A DNA stretch of 64,000 bases from Amorphus sp040750475 (lineage in GTDB: Bacteria > Pseudomonadota > Alphaproteobacteria > Rhizobiales > Amorphaceae): positions 1 to 64,000 of the forward strand of contig NZ_JABJVY010000022.1 of assembly GCF_040750475.1 (NCBI RefSeq). The letters run 5' to 3'. The position numbers and the translations under genes are program-made. The notes under the pieces are model-generated. The model ran no database searches. It was not told where the DNA came from and saw only the letters and a list, made by a program, of their open reading frames with translations. This document shows, piece after piece, positions 25,170 to 35,819 of the stretch (within the stretch, counting starts at the first letter, position 1; every line of letters begins with the position of its first letter).

Positions 25170-26308
25170 CAAATACGCATCGCCTTGCTGATGATTGCGC
25201 GCTGAATCTGCGAGGTGCCGCCGCCGATGGTGCACTGCATGCCTTCGCGGAAATAGCGCTCCATATCCGCCTCCGGCAGCATGGAATGGCCGCCGAGGAT
25301 CTGCATCCCGTTGCGTGAGACGGTCTGCAGTGTCTCCGAGGCGAACAGCTTCGCCATCGCGACCTCCTTCGCGCAGGGCTCTTGGTGCGCGGCCATCTCG
25401 GCGGCGCGGTAGACCATAAGCCGGGCGGCATCCACCTGGGTCTGCATATCCGCCAGCATGTGCCGGATGACCTGGAAGTCGAAGATGGCGCGGTCGAACT
25501 GGCTGCGCTCATGGGCATAGCGCAGTGCGTCGTCGACCGCCGTTTGCGCGTTGCCGACATAGGCGGCCGCGACCGCGATGCGTTCCAGTTCCAGATGGTC
25601 GGTGATAATCTCCCAGCCTTGGCCCTCGGCGCCCAACAGGTTCGACGCCGGCACCCGCGCATCGTCGACGAAAATTTCCGTCGTGCCGGTGGATCGCCGC
25701 GCGAGGGTTGGCAATTTGCGGATATCCAGCCCCTCGGTATCGTTCGGCACCAACAGGACCGACAGGCCCTTGTGCTTCCGCGCGTCGGGATCGGTGCGTA
25801 CCAGCATGGCGATCTTCACGTCGCGCGCCGCCGCGCCGCTGCACCAAAGCTTTTGACCCTTGATGACATATGAATCGCCGTCGCGGCGCGCGCGGGTGCG
25901 GGTGGCGGCCGCGTCCGAGCCGGCGCTGGGTTCCGAGATCGAGATCGAGAAGCGGATCGCGCCGCTCATGAAGGGTTCCAGATAGGCCTCCTTCTGCGCG
26001 TCCGTGCCGAACTTGACGATGTTCATCGCCGTGAAGGTCGGCACCAGGACGGATGTCGCGAAGTCGAAACCGAACTTGCCCAACCCTTCGCACATCAGCG
26101 CGTAGTCGAAGATGTCGCCCCCGAAGCCGCCATGATCCTCCGGGATGAGGAGGCGCAGCCAACCCTCGGCCGCGATCCGCTCATAGGCCTCGTAGGGATA
26201 GGCGCGCTCCATGTCGTGCTCGCGGATATAATCGCGCGTGATCTCGTTCTCCATGAAGCGGTCGACGGTCTCGCGCCAGGCTTTCTGTTCGCTGGTGAGG
26301 AAGTTCAT
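25169..26308 (-). CDS. Acyl-CoA dehydrogenase 1
   Basis: This encodes 379 residues from the ATG at 26308, which overlaps the maoC stop. The family signatures are clear: 'IRFSISISEPSAGSDAAATRTRA' (FAD-binding), 'YVIKGQKLWCSGAA', 'ERIAVAAAYVGNAQTAVDDALRYAHERSQFDRAI', and the C-terminal 'QILGGHSMLPEADMERYFREGMQCTIGGGTSQIQRAII'. It introduces a 2,3-double bond into an acyl-CoA with FAD and passes electrons to ETF. The catalytic Glu is expected near the end, and the 'REGMQCTIGGGTS' region replaces the usual 'RD...YEGT'. This suggests a branched-chain or unusual substrate class. Confidence 0.9.
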   Translation of the reverse strand: MNFLTSEQKAWRETVDRFMENEITRDYIREHDMERAYPYEAYERIAAEGWLRLLIPEDHGGFGGDIFDYALMCEGLGKFGFDFATSVLVPTFTAMNIVKFGTDAQKEAYLEPFMSGAIRFSISISEPSAGSDAAATRTRARRDGDSYVIKGQKLWCSGAAARDVKIAMLVRTDPDARKHKGLSVLLVPNDTEGLDIRKLPTLARRSTGTTEIFVDDARVPASNLLGAEGQGWEIITDHLELERIAVAAAYVGNAQTAVDDALRYAHERSQFDRAIFDFQVIRHMLADMQTQVDAARLMVYRAAEMAAHQEPCAKEVAMAKLFASETLQTVSRNGMQILGGHSMLPEADMERYFREGMQCTIGGGTSQIQRAIISKAMRI

Positions 26309-26790
26309 GATTCCGGGAACTCCATGCTTGAGAAGGGGTCGGATCCTGTCGGGGTCAGCCGTTGGCCGCGGATCAGAAGGCTGAATTCGCAGCGCAGGAT
26401 CGTTTCGTGTCGTTGATTGACGCCCAGCAGCTCGCTGACCGCGACGCCGGCTCCGTTCTTCTTCGCCTGAAGATCGATGATCTTCGTGCGCGCCCAAACC
26501 GTGTCGCCGATGAAGCTCGGTTTCAGGAAGCGGAGGCGATCGACGCCATAGAAGGCCTCGACCACGGTCGAATCGAACGGGATCAATGCATTGACGATGG
26601 CGAAGACGAGCGAGCCCTGGACCAGGCGTTGGCCGTAAAGCGCCGATTTCGCGAATTCGGTATTGGCGTGGATCTCCAGCCAGTTTCCAGTGAGCATGCA
26701 GAAATTCACGACGTCTGTTTCGGTCAGGGTCCGGCCGCGAGAGGTCTTGACCTGTCCGACCTCCAGTTCCGGGAAGGGGTGATCGATCAT
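26305..26790 (-). CDS. MaoC-like (R)-specific hydratase
   Basis: This encodes 161 residues and has a hot-dog fold. 'GRTLTETDVVNFCMLTGNWLEIHANTEFAKSALYGQRLVQGSLVFAIVNAL' in sequence gives the D...N/H...G hydratase signature of MaoC proteins, although the usual 'DxNPLH' is changed to 'NWLEIH'. It hydrates or dehydrates an enoyl-CoA. It lies between hydratase 2 and dehydrogenase 1, overlapping the latter by 4 bases. Confidence 0.85.
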   Translation of the reverse strand: MIDHPFPELEVGQVKTSRGRTLTETDVVNFCMLTGNWLEIHANTEFAKSALYGQRLVQGSLVFAIVNALIPFDSTVVEAFYGVDRLRFLKPSFIGDTVWARTKIIDLQAKKNGAGVAVSELLGVNQRHETILRCEFSLLIRGQRLTPTGSDPFSSMEFPES

Positions 26791-26825
26791 GGGGGCTCCG
26801 TCGTTCGGTACGGGGTTCGAAGGGA

Positions 26826-27626
26826 TTATCGGCCGGTCCAGCGCGGCGCGCGCTTCTCTGCGAAGGCGCGCGCGCCTTCGTCGGCGTCCGCGCTGAAATA
26901 GACGGGTCGGTGAATGTCGGCCGCGCGTGCCAGACCGGCGGCGCATCCGAGATCCATGCCGGCGGCGAGGCTCGCTTTGGCCGCCCGCACCGAGAGTGGC
27001 GCGTTGTCGGCGATCCGTTCCGCGATCGCCCGGGCGCGGGCCCGGACGCCATCGGCATCCGGCTCCAGATGATTGATGAAGCCATGGCCTGCCAGCCGCT
27101 CCATCGAAAGGGGGTCTCCGGTCATCGTCATCTCCGCCAGGATCGGCTGCGGCACCATCCAGAGAAGCGGGACGGCCCAGCCGGTGCCGCGCCCGAATCG
27201 CGCCTCCGAGATCGCCATCCGCGCGCCGGCCATGCCGACGCGAATATCGGCGCCCATGGCCAGCAGGACGCCGGCGCCGTGGCAATCCCCCGATAGGGCG
27301 CAGACGATGGGTTTCACGACCGCGCGCATGCGGTCTTGGAACGGATCGGCCATTCGGGCCAACGGATCGTCGCCGGCGGCGCGCAGCGCATGCATTTCCT
27401 TCAAATCCATGCCCGCGCAGAAGGCGCCGCATTCCGCCGCGTCGAGCAGGATGACCCGCACCGCCGCGTCGATGTCGAGCTCCTCCCAGAGCGTGGTCAG
27501 CCGATTGGCCATGTCGATGGAAATGGCGTTCAGCCGACGAGGCCGGTCGAGGGTGACCCGCGCGAGCCCGTCCGCAACCTGGACGCGAACGGGCGGTGCG
27601 TCGTCCTTATCCCCTTCGATCTGCAT
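26826..27626 (-). CDS. Enoyl-CoA hydratase/isomerase 2
   Basis: This encodes 266 residues starting MQIEGDKDDAPPV, with AGGAGG about 11-16 bases upstream. It is a crotonase-fold protein: 'VADGLARVTLDRPRRLNAIS', 'GAFCAGMDLKEMHAL', 'LSGDCHGAGVLLAMGADIRVG', 'EARFGRGTGWAVPLLWMVPQP' and 'EKRAPRWTGR'. It closely parallels hydratase 1, including the 'PLLW..PQP' and terminal motifs, so the two arose by duplication. It heads the minus-strand operon (hydratase, maoC, dehydrogenase, ene-reductase pseudogene) that diverges from the AtuA/carboxylase operon. Confidence 0.85.
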   Translation of the reverse strand: MQIEGDKDDAPPVRVQVADGLARVTLDRPRRLNAISIDMANRLTTLWEELDIDAAVRVILLDAAECGAFCAGMDLKEMHALRAAGDDPLARMADPFQDRMRAVVKPIVCALSGDCHGAGVLLAMGADIRVGMAGARMAISEARFGRGTGWAVPLLWMVPQPILAEMTMTGDPLSMERLAGHGFINHLEPDADGVRARARAIAERIADNAPLSVRAAKASLAAGMDLGCAAGLARAADIHRPVYFSADADEGARAFAEKRAPRWTGR

Positions 27627-27741
27627 GGCTTGGTGGTCCTCCTGCCTCCGGCGGCGCCGGATTCGCATGCATGCACGGTCCGGTGTCCGATGTGCCGAAG
27701 AGTATGAAAGGGCCGTCGAAGCGTCAAATAAATTTCCATCT

Positions 27742-27761
27742 TGCGGAACATGGTTCCGAAA
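27742..27761. promoter_or_regulatory. IclR-type operator candidate, site C
   Basis: TGCGGAACATGGTTCCGAAA holds the perfect dyad CGGAAC-ATG-GTTCCG. It lies in the 209-base region between the divergent hydratase 2 and AtuA operons. It matches site B in TGCGGAA-N5-TTCC-N-AAA. Confidence 0.6.
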
Positions 27762-27835
27762 TAGTAATCATGCCGATGGTGGACGCGCGGGCGGCGCGAC
27801 GCCCGATGGAACTGGCCCGATGGAACTGGAAGGAC

Positions 27836-29212
27836 ATGGTGCAGGATATGGGTGGACAGGTACGGATCGGGGCTGGCTCCGGCTTTTGGGGTGATGCGCT
27901 CGACCCTGCGGTCGAGTTGCTGGAGCGCGGCGATCTCGACTACATGTCGATGGATTATCTGGCGGAACTGACGATGGCGCTTCTCCAGCGCCAGAAGCTG
28001 AAGGACCCGCGCAAGGGCTATATCCCCGATCTGCCCTCCCATATGCGCGCGCTGTTGCCGTTGGCGAAGGCCTCGGGGACGCGGCTCGTCTGCAACGGGG
28101 GCGGGGCCAATCCGCGCGCGGCGGCGGAGCGCATCCGCGAGCTTGCCCGCGAACTCGGCCTCGACGGCATGCGCATCGCGGTGGTGGAGGGTGACGATCT
28201 TCTCGGCGCGCTCGACGACTTACTCGGCTCCGGCGCGGTGTTCGAGAACATGGATACCGGTGAGAGCAATCTGGCCGGTATCCGCAACCGCATCGTCGCC
28301 GCAAACGCCTATACCGATAGCTCGGCCATCCAGGCGGCGCTCGCCGAGGGGGCGGACGTCGTGATCGCGGGCCGTGTCTCGGACAATGCCCTCTATGTCG
28401 GCCCGATCATGCATGAGTTCGGCTGGCGCTACGAGGATGCCTACGCCGACCGGATCGCTGCCGCGATCACCATCGGCCATGTGGTCGAATGCGCGGCCGC
28501 GACGACGGGGGGCATGTCCTCGCGGTTCGACGAGATGCCGGATATGGGCCGGGTCGGTTTCCCGATCGTGGAGTTCGACGCGGACGGCACGGCCGTCGTG
28601 ACCAAGCTGGAGGGCACCGGCGGGCGTGTCGACACCTTCACGGTCAAGGAGCATCTGACCTACGAGATAGGCGACCCGAAACAATATCTGATGCCCGACG
28701 GTATCGCCGACTTCACGACCGTTCGGATCGAGGAGGTGGGCAAGGATCGCGTGCGCTTGTCCAACATGACCGGCCATCCGCGTCCGGAACGCCTGAAGCT
28801 CGTCATCGGCTACGAGGATGGCTGGATTGGGGAAGGCATGTTGTTCTTCCCTTGGCCCCATGCCCTGGAGCGCGCGGAGAAGGCGCGGGAAACCCTGCTT
28901 CAACGCTTCGAGCGGTTGGGCCTGGAGGCGGATCAGATGCATTTCGATCTGGTCGGCGTCGATATGCTGCACGGCCCTGCCTCGCCCCGGCCAGACTACG
29001 ACCCGTCGGAGGTCGGTCTGCGCGTGGCGGTCCATACCGAGGATCGCGACGAGGCGGAGAAGGTGCGCCGCGCCTGTTCGCAGCTCTGGATCATGGGGCC
29101 GGGCGGCACGTCCTTCGGGACGCCCCAGAAGGCCCGGCCCGTCTTCGGCCTGTGGCCCACCCTGGTGTCCCGCGACGCCGTGCGCCAGACGATCGATATC
29201 CTGGAGGCTTGA
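27836..29212 (+). CDS. AtuA-like acyclic terpene utilisation family protein (DUF1446)
   Basis: This encodes 458 residues from the ATG at 27836, chosen because the family begins with the 'RIGAGSGFWGDALDPAVELLERGDLDYMSMDYLAELTMAL' pattern seen right after it. The frame extends upstream but not sensibly. Other signatures are 'CNGGGANPRAAAERI', 'VIAGRVSDNALYVGPIMHEFGW', 'ATTGGMSSRF', and 'DLVGVDMLHGPA'. AtuA proteins accompany geranyl-CoA carboxylases in acyclic terpene degradation, and their exact reaction is still unclear. The gene leads the carboxylase operon. Confidence 0.85.
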   Translation: MVQDMGGQVRIGAGSGFWGDALDPAVELLERGDLDYMSMDYLAELTMALLQRQKLKDPRKGYIPDLPSHMRALLPLAKASGTRLVCNGGGANPRAAAERIRELARELGLDGMRIAVVEGDDLLGALDDLLGSGAVFENMDTGESNLAGIRNRIVAANAYTDSSAIQAALAEGADVVIAGRVSDNALYVGPIMHEFGWRYEDAYADRIAAAITIGHVVECAAATTGGMSSRFDEMPDMGRVGFPIVEFDADGTAVVTKLEGTGGRVDTFTVKEHLTYEIGDPKQYLMPDGIADFTTVRIEEVGKDRVRLSNMTGHPRPERLKLVIGYEDGWIGEGMLFFPWPHALERAEKARETLLQRFERLGLEADQMHFDLVGVDMLHGPASPRPDYDPSEVGLRVAVHTEDRDEAEKVRRACSQLWIMGPGGTSFGTPQKARPVFGLWPTLVSRDAVRQTIDILEA

Positions 29213-29215
29213 GTC

Positions 29216-29620
29216 ATGCCGTTACTCCGCGACATCGCCTATGTTCGTTCCGGTGACAAGGGCGACGTGATCTCCGTCGGCGTCATCGCCAAATCGCCCA
29301 AGGACTATCCCGCCCTGCTGCGCAGCGTCACTCCGGCGGCCGTCAAGGCGCTGATGGGCGATTGGGTGAAGGGCGAGGTCGAGGTCCACCCGATGGACAA
29401 TATCGAGGCGGTCGTCGTCCTCATGCGCAACGCGCTGGGCGGCGGGGCGACCCGGACCTTGCGTCTCGACCAGACCGGCAAGGCGCTCGGCAACGGGCTG
29501 TTGCGTCTCGCTGTCGTCGAGGAGGGGCGGGAGCCTAGCGATGGCCACCCATCCCCCGCACGCGCCGGACGGCATGGCATCATCGACGGAGGCGACCGAC
29601 ATGCCGCCCGAGGGATATGA
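29216..29620 (+). CDS. AtuA-like C-terminal (ferredoxin-fold) partner protein
   Basis: This encodes 134 residues, of which about 105 form the known part: 'LRDIAYVRSGDKGDVISVGVIAKSPKDYPALL' and 'VEVHPMDNIEAVVVLMRNALGGGATRTLRLDQTGKALG'. In many bacteria this domain is fused to the end of AtuA-type proteins; here it is separate and directly follows the main gene by 3 bases. The last 80 bases overlap the carboxylase gene in another frame, so the C-terminal tail may be dispensable. Confidence 0.8.
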   Translation: MPLLRDIAYVRSGDKGDVISVGVIAKSPKDYPALLRSVTPAAVKALMGDWVKGEVEVHPMDNIEAVVVLMRNALGGGATRTLRLDQTGKALGNGLLRLAVVEEGREPSDGHPSPARAGRHGIIDGGDRHAARGI

Positions 29621-31157
29621 GCGTCACCGCGCGCCGGTGCGCGCGGCCCACACCGCGGCACTGGCCGGCGGGTCGGAAAAGGCGCTGGCGCGTCACCGCG
29701 CGCGCGGCAAGCTGACCGCGCGGGAGCGTATCTCCCATCTGCTGGACCCCGGCACGCCGTTCCTGGAGGTCGGCCAACTCGCCGCCCACGACATCTATGA
29801 GGAACCCGTTCCTTCCGCCGGAATCGTGACCGGGATCGGCATGGTCGAGGGGCGGCTGGCCATGGTCGTCGCCAATGACGCCACGGTGAAGGGCGGCACC
29901 TATTATCCCCTCACCGTGGCGAAGCAGGTCCGCGCGCAAGAGATCGCGCGGGAGAACGGTCTGCCCACCCTCTATCTGGTCGATTCCGGCGGCGCCTTCC
30001 TGCCGATGCAACAGGACCTCTTCCCCGGCGCGCATCATTTCGGCCGCATCTTCCGGAACATCGCGGAGATGTCGGCCCTGGGCCTGCCGCAGATCGCGGC
30101 GGTCATGGGAGCCTGTACCGCCGGCGGCGCCTATGTGCCCGCCATGGCGGACGAGACCGTCATCGTCGAGGGGAACGGCACGATCTATCTCGGTGGGCCG
30201 CAATTGGTCCGCGCCGCCACGGGGGAGGTCGTGGACGCCCAGGAATTGGGCGGGGCGGCGGTCCATACCGGCCAATCGGCCGTGGCCGATCATCTGGCGC
30301 GCGACGATTTGCATGCGCTGTCCCTGGTGCGGGCGATCGTGGCGCGCGGGCCGGCGCGCCCCTTGCCGCCGCCGCCCCTGACCCCGCGGGCGCCGCTTCG
30401 CGCGCCCTCCGAAATCGCCGATCTGATCCCGGTGGACAGCCGCCAGCGCATGCCCGCGCGCGCTATCCTGGAACGCCTGATCGACGCCGGCCGGTTGGAC
30501 GAGTACCGGGCCCGCTACGGCACGACGGTGATCTGCGGCACGGCGGCCGTCGGCGGCTATCCGGTGGGACTCGTGATGAATGACGGCGTGCTCTTCTCGG
30601 AGAGCGCGCAGAAGGCCGCGAACTTCATCGAACTCTGCTGCCAGCGCAATATTCCCCTGCTTTTCCTGCATGATATCAGCGGCTTCATGGTCGGACGGGA
30701 TTACGAGGCCGGGGGCATCGCGCGCCACGGGGCGAAGATGGTGAACGCCGTCGCCACCGCCCGCGTTCCCAAATTCAGCCTGTTGATCGGGGGCAGTTAC
30801 GGGGCCGGAAATTACGCCATGTGTGGCCGCGCCTTCGGGCCGCGCCTGATGGCGATGTGGCCGAACGCGCGGACGTCCGTCATGGGCGGCGCGCAGGCGG
30901 CGACCGTCCTGGGCCTGGTGCGCGAGGAACAGATGCGCAAGGCGGGTCAGGATTTCACCGAGGCCGACCGCCGCGCGATGGAGGCGCCCGTCCTGGCCGC
31001 CTATGAGCGCGAGAGCCATCCGGTCAACGCCGCCGCGCGGCTGTGGGTCGACGCGGTCGTCGATCCGGCGGACACGCGCGATTGGCTGACCCTGTCGCTC
31101 GCCATGGCGGCGGGCTCGCCGAAGGAGGAGACGCGCTTCGGCGTGTTCCGGATGTAG
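29541..31157 (+). CDS. Acyl-CoA carboxylase, carboxyltransferase (beta) subunit
   Basis: This encodes up to 538 residues. Carboxyltransferase signatures are 'LTARERISHLLDPGTPFLEVG', 'VANDATVKGGTYYPLTVAKQVRAQEIA', 'LVDSGGAFLP', 'GACTAGGAYVPAM', and 'GFMVGRDYEAGGIARHGAKMVNAV', typical of methylcrotonyl-/geranyl-CoA carboxylase beta chains. The start is uncertain, because an ATG at 29601 (MPPEGYERH) would avoid much of the overlap with the preceding gene. With the biotin subunit that follows 3 bases later, it carboxylates the gamma carbon of an alpha,beta-unsaturated acyl-CoA. In the Atu and Liu pathways this precedes hydration and cleavage. Confidence 0.9.
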   Translation: MATHPPHAPDGMASSTEATDMPPEGYERHRAPVRAAHTAALAGGSEKALARHRARGKLTARERISHLLDPGTPFLEVGQLAAHDIYEEPVPSAGIVTGIGMVEGRLAMVVANDATVKGGTYYPLTVAKQVRAQEIARENGLPTLYLVDSGGAFLPMQQDLFPGAHHFGRIFRNIAEMSALGLPQIAAVMGACTAGGAYVPAMADETVIVEGNGTIYLGGPQLVRAATGEVVDAQELGGAAVHTGQSAVADHLARDDLHALSLVRAIVARGPARPLPPPPLTPRAPLRAPSEIADLIPVDSRQRMPARAILERLIDAGRLDEYRARYGTTVICGTAAVGGYPVGLVMNDGVLFSESAQKAANFIELCCQRNIPLLFLHDISGFMVGRDYEAGGIARHGAKMVNAVATARVPKFSLLIGGSYGAGNYAMCGRAFGPRLMAMWPNARTSVMGGAQAATVLGLVREEQMRKAGQDFTEADRRAMEAPVLAAYERESHPVNAAARLWVDAVVDPADTRDWLTLSLAMAAGSPKEETRFGVFRM

Positions 31158-31160
31158 GCC

Positions 31161-33152
31161 ATGTTTCGACGTATCCTGATCGCCAATCGGGGCGAGATCG
31201 CCCGCCGCGTCGCGCGTACCTGTCGGCGTCTCGGCATCGACTATGTCGCCGTTTATTCGGAAGCGGATCGCGACGCCCCGCATCTGGACGGTGCAATCGC
31301 CAGCATCCCGATCGGACCGGCGGCGGCGGCGCAGTCCTATCTCGACGCGGAGAAGCTGATCACCGTCGCCCGCGATACCGGCTGCGAGGCGGTGCATCCC
31401 GGCTATGGGTTCCTGTCGGAGAACGCCGCCTTCGCGGCGGCGGTGGAGGCAGCCGGGCTTACCTTCATCGGCCCGACGCCCAAGACCATCGCCGACATGG
31501 GAGACAAGGCGACCGCCAAGCGCCTGATGGCGGCGGCCGGGGTTCCCACGGTCCCCGGATCGGAAGGCGCGAGCGACGATCCCTCGGCGATCGAGGCGGC
31601 GCTGGCCGAGGTCGGCTTTCCCGCGCTGCTCAAGCCGGTCGCCGGCGGCGGGGGCAAGGGCATGGCCGTCATCCGCTCCGGCGACGGGCACGCGGCCATC
31701 GACTCCGCCATCCGCACCGCGCGGTCCAGCTTCGGGGACGGGCGCCTTCTGGTCGAACGCTATGTGACGGCGCCCCGCCATGTGGAGGTGCAGATCTTCG
31801 GCGACGGGAAGGGGGAGGCCGTCCATCTTCACGAGCGCGAGTGCTCCCTGCAGCGGCGTCACCAGAAGGTGGTGGAGGAGGCGCCGGCCGCCTTCCTGTC
31901 GGACGATCTGCGGGCCCGCCTGCTGGATGCGGCGACTCGCGGTGCCCGCGCCATCGCCTATCGCAATGCGGGGACGTTCGAGTTCATCGTCGGCGCGGAC
32001 GGCGCCTTCTTCTTCCTGGAGGTGAATACCCGCCTTCAGGTGGAGCACCCTGTGACGGAGGAAATCACCGGACTTGATCTGGTTGAATGGCAATTACGCA
32101 TCGCGGCGAGAGAGGGGCTGCCGCGCACGCAGGCGGCCATCCACGCAAGCGGTCATGCCGTCGAATGTCGCCTCTATGCCGAGGACCCGGCGGCGGCGTT
32201 CCGCCCAGCCCCGGGAACCGTCGCCGCGCTGCGCTGGCCGGCGGGCATCCGGGTGGAAAGCGCGGTCCGTGTCGGCGGCAGCGTGCCGCCGGACTATGAC
32301 CCGATGATCGCGAAGCTGATCGTCCATGGCGCGGATCGCGACGCGGCGCTCGCGCGGATGCGCGCGGCCCTGGCGGAGACCACGATCCTGGGGCTGACGA
32401 CCAATCTCGGCTTCCTCGCTCGTCTGCTCGCCGATCCGGTGGTTCAGGCGGATGGCGCGGACACCGGCTTCGTGGATGAGGCCTTGCCGCGTCTCGTCGA
32501 GATGCCGGACGCGCACGACATCCTGGCCGTCGCGGCGGCGGCGCTGGCCTGTCCGGCGAAGGCGGAGGAGATGGCCTCGCCCTGGCGCGGCGCTGTCCTG
32601 GGGGATCGTGGGGTGCTGGACCCGGCGGCGCCCATGGGGCGGATCGGCTTCGTTATGGACGGAAAATGGCGTATCGCGCGGCTTCGCGCGATCGATGCCG
32701 CGCATGCCGTCATCGATGTCGGCGGTGAGGGCGGCGGCGGGGCCGTGCGGCTGCGAAGCGTGACCATGCATCGGGACGGCGATCTGGTGCGGGGTATGCT
32801 CGGCGGTCGTCCCTGGGCCGCGGCCGTCGGGGCCGATGCGATCGAGATCGCCATCGCCGGCACGCGCGCCCGGGTTGAGCGCACGCTGGAAGCACTCGAC
32901 GGGACGGCGGGCGGTGACGGGGCCGTCGCCTCGGAGATGCCGGGTGTCGTCGTGGCGCTACAGGTGGCGGTCGGCGATGCCGTGGCGCGCGGCGATACGC
33001 TCGCCATCGTCGAGGCGATGAAGTTCGAGACCCCGATCGCCGCGCCGCGCGATGGCATCGTCGCGGCGATCGACTGCGCGGTCGGCACCTCGGTGCGCGC
33101 GGGACAGATCCTCATCCAAATCGGAGAGGCGGGTGAGGCGGCCGGCGCCTGA
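31161..33152 (+). CDS. Acyl-CoA carboxylase, biotin-containing (alpha) subunit
   Basis: This encodes 663 residues. The biotin carboxylase domain opens 'RRILIANRGEIARRVARTCRRLGI', carries the ATP-grasp lid 'PVAGGGGKGMAVI', and includes 'VEVQIFGDGKGEAVHLHERECSLQRRHQKVVEEAPA' and 'EVNTRLQVEHPVTEEITGLDLV'. A linker domain and a C-terminal biotinyl domain follow, with the modified lysine K621 in 'VEAMKFETP' (the usual motif is AMKM). The MCC/geranyl-CoA type has this domain order. It is co-transcribed with the beta subunit. Confidence 0.93.
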   Translation: MFRRILIANRGEIARRVARTCRRLGIDYVAVYSEADRDAPHLDGAIASIPIGPAAAAQSYLDAEKLITVARDTGCEAVHPGYGFLSENAAFAAAVEAAGLTFIGPTPKTIADMGDKATAKRLMAAAGVPTVPGSEGASDDPSAIEAALAEVGFPALLKPVAGGGGKGMAVIRSGDGHAAIDSAIRTARSSFGDGRLLVERYVTAPRHVEVQIFGDGKGEAVHLHERECSLQRRHQKVVEEAPAAFLSDDLRARLLDAATRGARAIAYRNAGTFEFIVGADGAFFFLEVNTRLQVEHPVTEEITGLDLVEWQLRIAAREGLPRTQAAIHASGHAVECRLYAEDPAAAFRPAPGTVAALRWPAGIRVESAVRVGGSVPPDYDPMIAKLIVHGADRDAALARMRAALAETTILGLTTNLGFLARLLADPVVQADGADTGFVDEALPRLVEMPDAHDILAVAAAALACPAKAEEMASPWRGAVLGDRGVLDPAAPMGRIGFVMDGKWRIARLRAIDAAHAVIDVGGEGGGGAVRLRSVTMHRDGDLVRGMLGGRPWAAAVGADAIEIAIAGTRARVERTLEALDGTAGGDGAVASEMPGVVVALQVAVGDAVARGDTLAIVEAMKFETPIAAPRDGIVAAIDCAVGTSVRAGQILIQIGEAGEAAGA

Positions 33153-33189
33153 CGCGCGGGCCCTCGCGGAAGCAAGGAAAGGCCGAGGC

Positions 33190-34338
33190 TTGGCACTGGA
33201 TACGGAAACCCTGACCCACCTGATCGATACGGTTCGCCGGTTCGTCGATGAACGCTTGATTCCCGTCGAACCGAGGGTCGAGGAGGAGAACGCGATCCCG
33301 CCGGAGATCGTGCGTGAGATGCGCGAGTTGGGGCTTTTCGGCCTGTCGATCCCGGAGGCGCATGGCGGCCTCGGCCTGTCGATGGCGGAGGAGGTGGAGA
33401 TCGCCTTCGCGTTGGGCCGGGCCTCGCCCTGTTTCCGATCGTTGATCGGCACCAACAACGGTATCGGCTCTCAAGGCATCATCATCGACGGGACGGCGGA
33501 GCAGAAGGCGGAATGGCTGCCGCGCCTCGCCTCGGGCGAGGTTGTCGGCTCCTTCGCCCTGACCGAGCCGGATGTCGGCTCCGACGCCGCGGCGGTCGCG
33601 CTCTCCGCCCGGTCGGAGGGCGAGTCCTATGTGCTGAACGGGACCAAGCGCTATATCACGAACGCGCCGATTGCCGGTCTCTTCACGGTGATGGCGCGGA
33701 CCGACCCGTCGGTTCGCGGGGCGAAGGGGGTGTCGGCCTTCCTCGTCCCGTCGGGCACGCCCGGCCTGATCGTCAGCAAGCCCGACCGGAAGATGGGTCA
33801 GCGCGGCACCCTAACCGCCGACGTGATGTTCGACGATTGCCGCGTGCCCGCCTCCGCCATCATCGGCGGTGTTCCCGGGCGGGGCTTCGCGACCGCGATG
33901 AAGGTGCTGGATCGCGGGCGCCTCCATATCGCGGCGATCTGCTGCGCAGCCGCCTCGCGGTTGCTCGACGAATCGCTCGCCTATGCCCGGGAGCGCAAGC
34001 AGTTCGGCCAGCCGATCGCGGAATTCCAGTTGATCCAGGCCATGCTGGCGGAAAGCCGGACTGAACTCTATGCCGGGACGTCCATGGTGCGAGACGCGGC
34101 GCGCGAGCGCGACGCGGGCCAGGCCGTCACGCTGGAATCAAGTTGCTGCAAACTGTTCTGCTCGGAAATGGTGGGACGCGTCGCGGACCGCGCCGTCCAG
34201 ATTCACGGCGGCGCCGGCTATATGGCCGACTATCCGGTCGAGCGCTTCTATCGCGATGTGCGGCTGTTCCGGCTCTATGAGGGTACCTCGCAGATCCAGC
34301 AGCTCATCATCGCTCGCGAGATGTTGAAGGAGAGCTGA
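33190..34338 (+). CDS. Acyl-CoA dehydrogenase 2
   Basis: This encodes 382 residues from a TTG preceded by AAGGAAAGG; longer in-frame starts overlap the carboxylase gene. Signatures are 'VGSFALTEPDVGSDAAAVALSA', 'YVLNGTKRYITNAPIAGLF', 'VLDRGRLHIAAICCAAASRLLDESLAYARERKQFGQPI', and the C-terminal 'QIHGGAGYMADYPVERFYRDVRLFRLYEGTSQIQQLI', with the classical catalytic Glu in 'YEGT'. This is a standard FAD-dependent dehydrogenase of short to medium, possibly branched acyl-CoA. It differs from dehydrogenase 1, which has an altered C-terminal motif. Confidence 0.92.
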   Translation: MALDTETLTHLIDTVRRFVDERLIPVEPRVEEENAIPPEIVREMRELGLFGLSIPEAHGGLGLSMAEEVEIAFALGRASPCFRSLIGTNNGIGSQGIIIDGTAEQKAEWLPRLASGEVVGSFALTEPDVGSDAAAVALSARSEGESYVLNGTKRYITNAPIAGLFTVMARTDPSVRGAKGVSAFLVPSGTPGLIVSKPDRKMGQRGTLTADVMFDDCRVPASAIIGGVPGRGFATAMKVLDRGRLHIAAICCAAASRLLDESLAYARERKQFGQPIAEFQLIQAMLAESRTELYAGTSMVRDAARERDAGQAVTLESSCCKLFCSEMVGRVADRAVQIHGGAGYMADYPVERFYRDVRLFRLYEGTSQIQQLIIAREMLKES

Positions 34339-34341
34339 TCC

Positions 34342-35550
<1,209 letters not shown>

Positions 35551-35819
35551 CGCAGATCACCCAGGAACCGCCACGATGCCACGGCTCGTAGACGCGTCAA
35601 CTATCATGTGATCGGAACGAAACTGGCGGCGTCGAGGTAGTACTCAGGCGTAGCGTCGACGCGACTTGTGAGGTCGCCGAATGGCTAAGAATAGGCAATA
35701 GGCGGCCAAGGTCGGATGGTCCGGATCTGGCTACACGCGGTCCATCGGGCCCCGCGCATCATACGTCTCTTCCGCGATCATGACCGGACGGGGACAACGC
35801 ATCCCGAAACAGTCCGATC

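Noticed and set aside
29580..32093. An 837-codon open frame on the minus strand
   Set aside because: It is antisense to the well-supported carboxylase genes and its translation is an Arg/His/Gly-rich mirror of high-GC codons with no domain.
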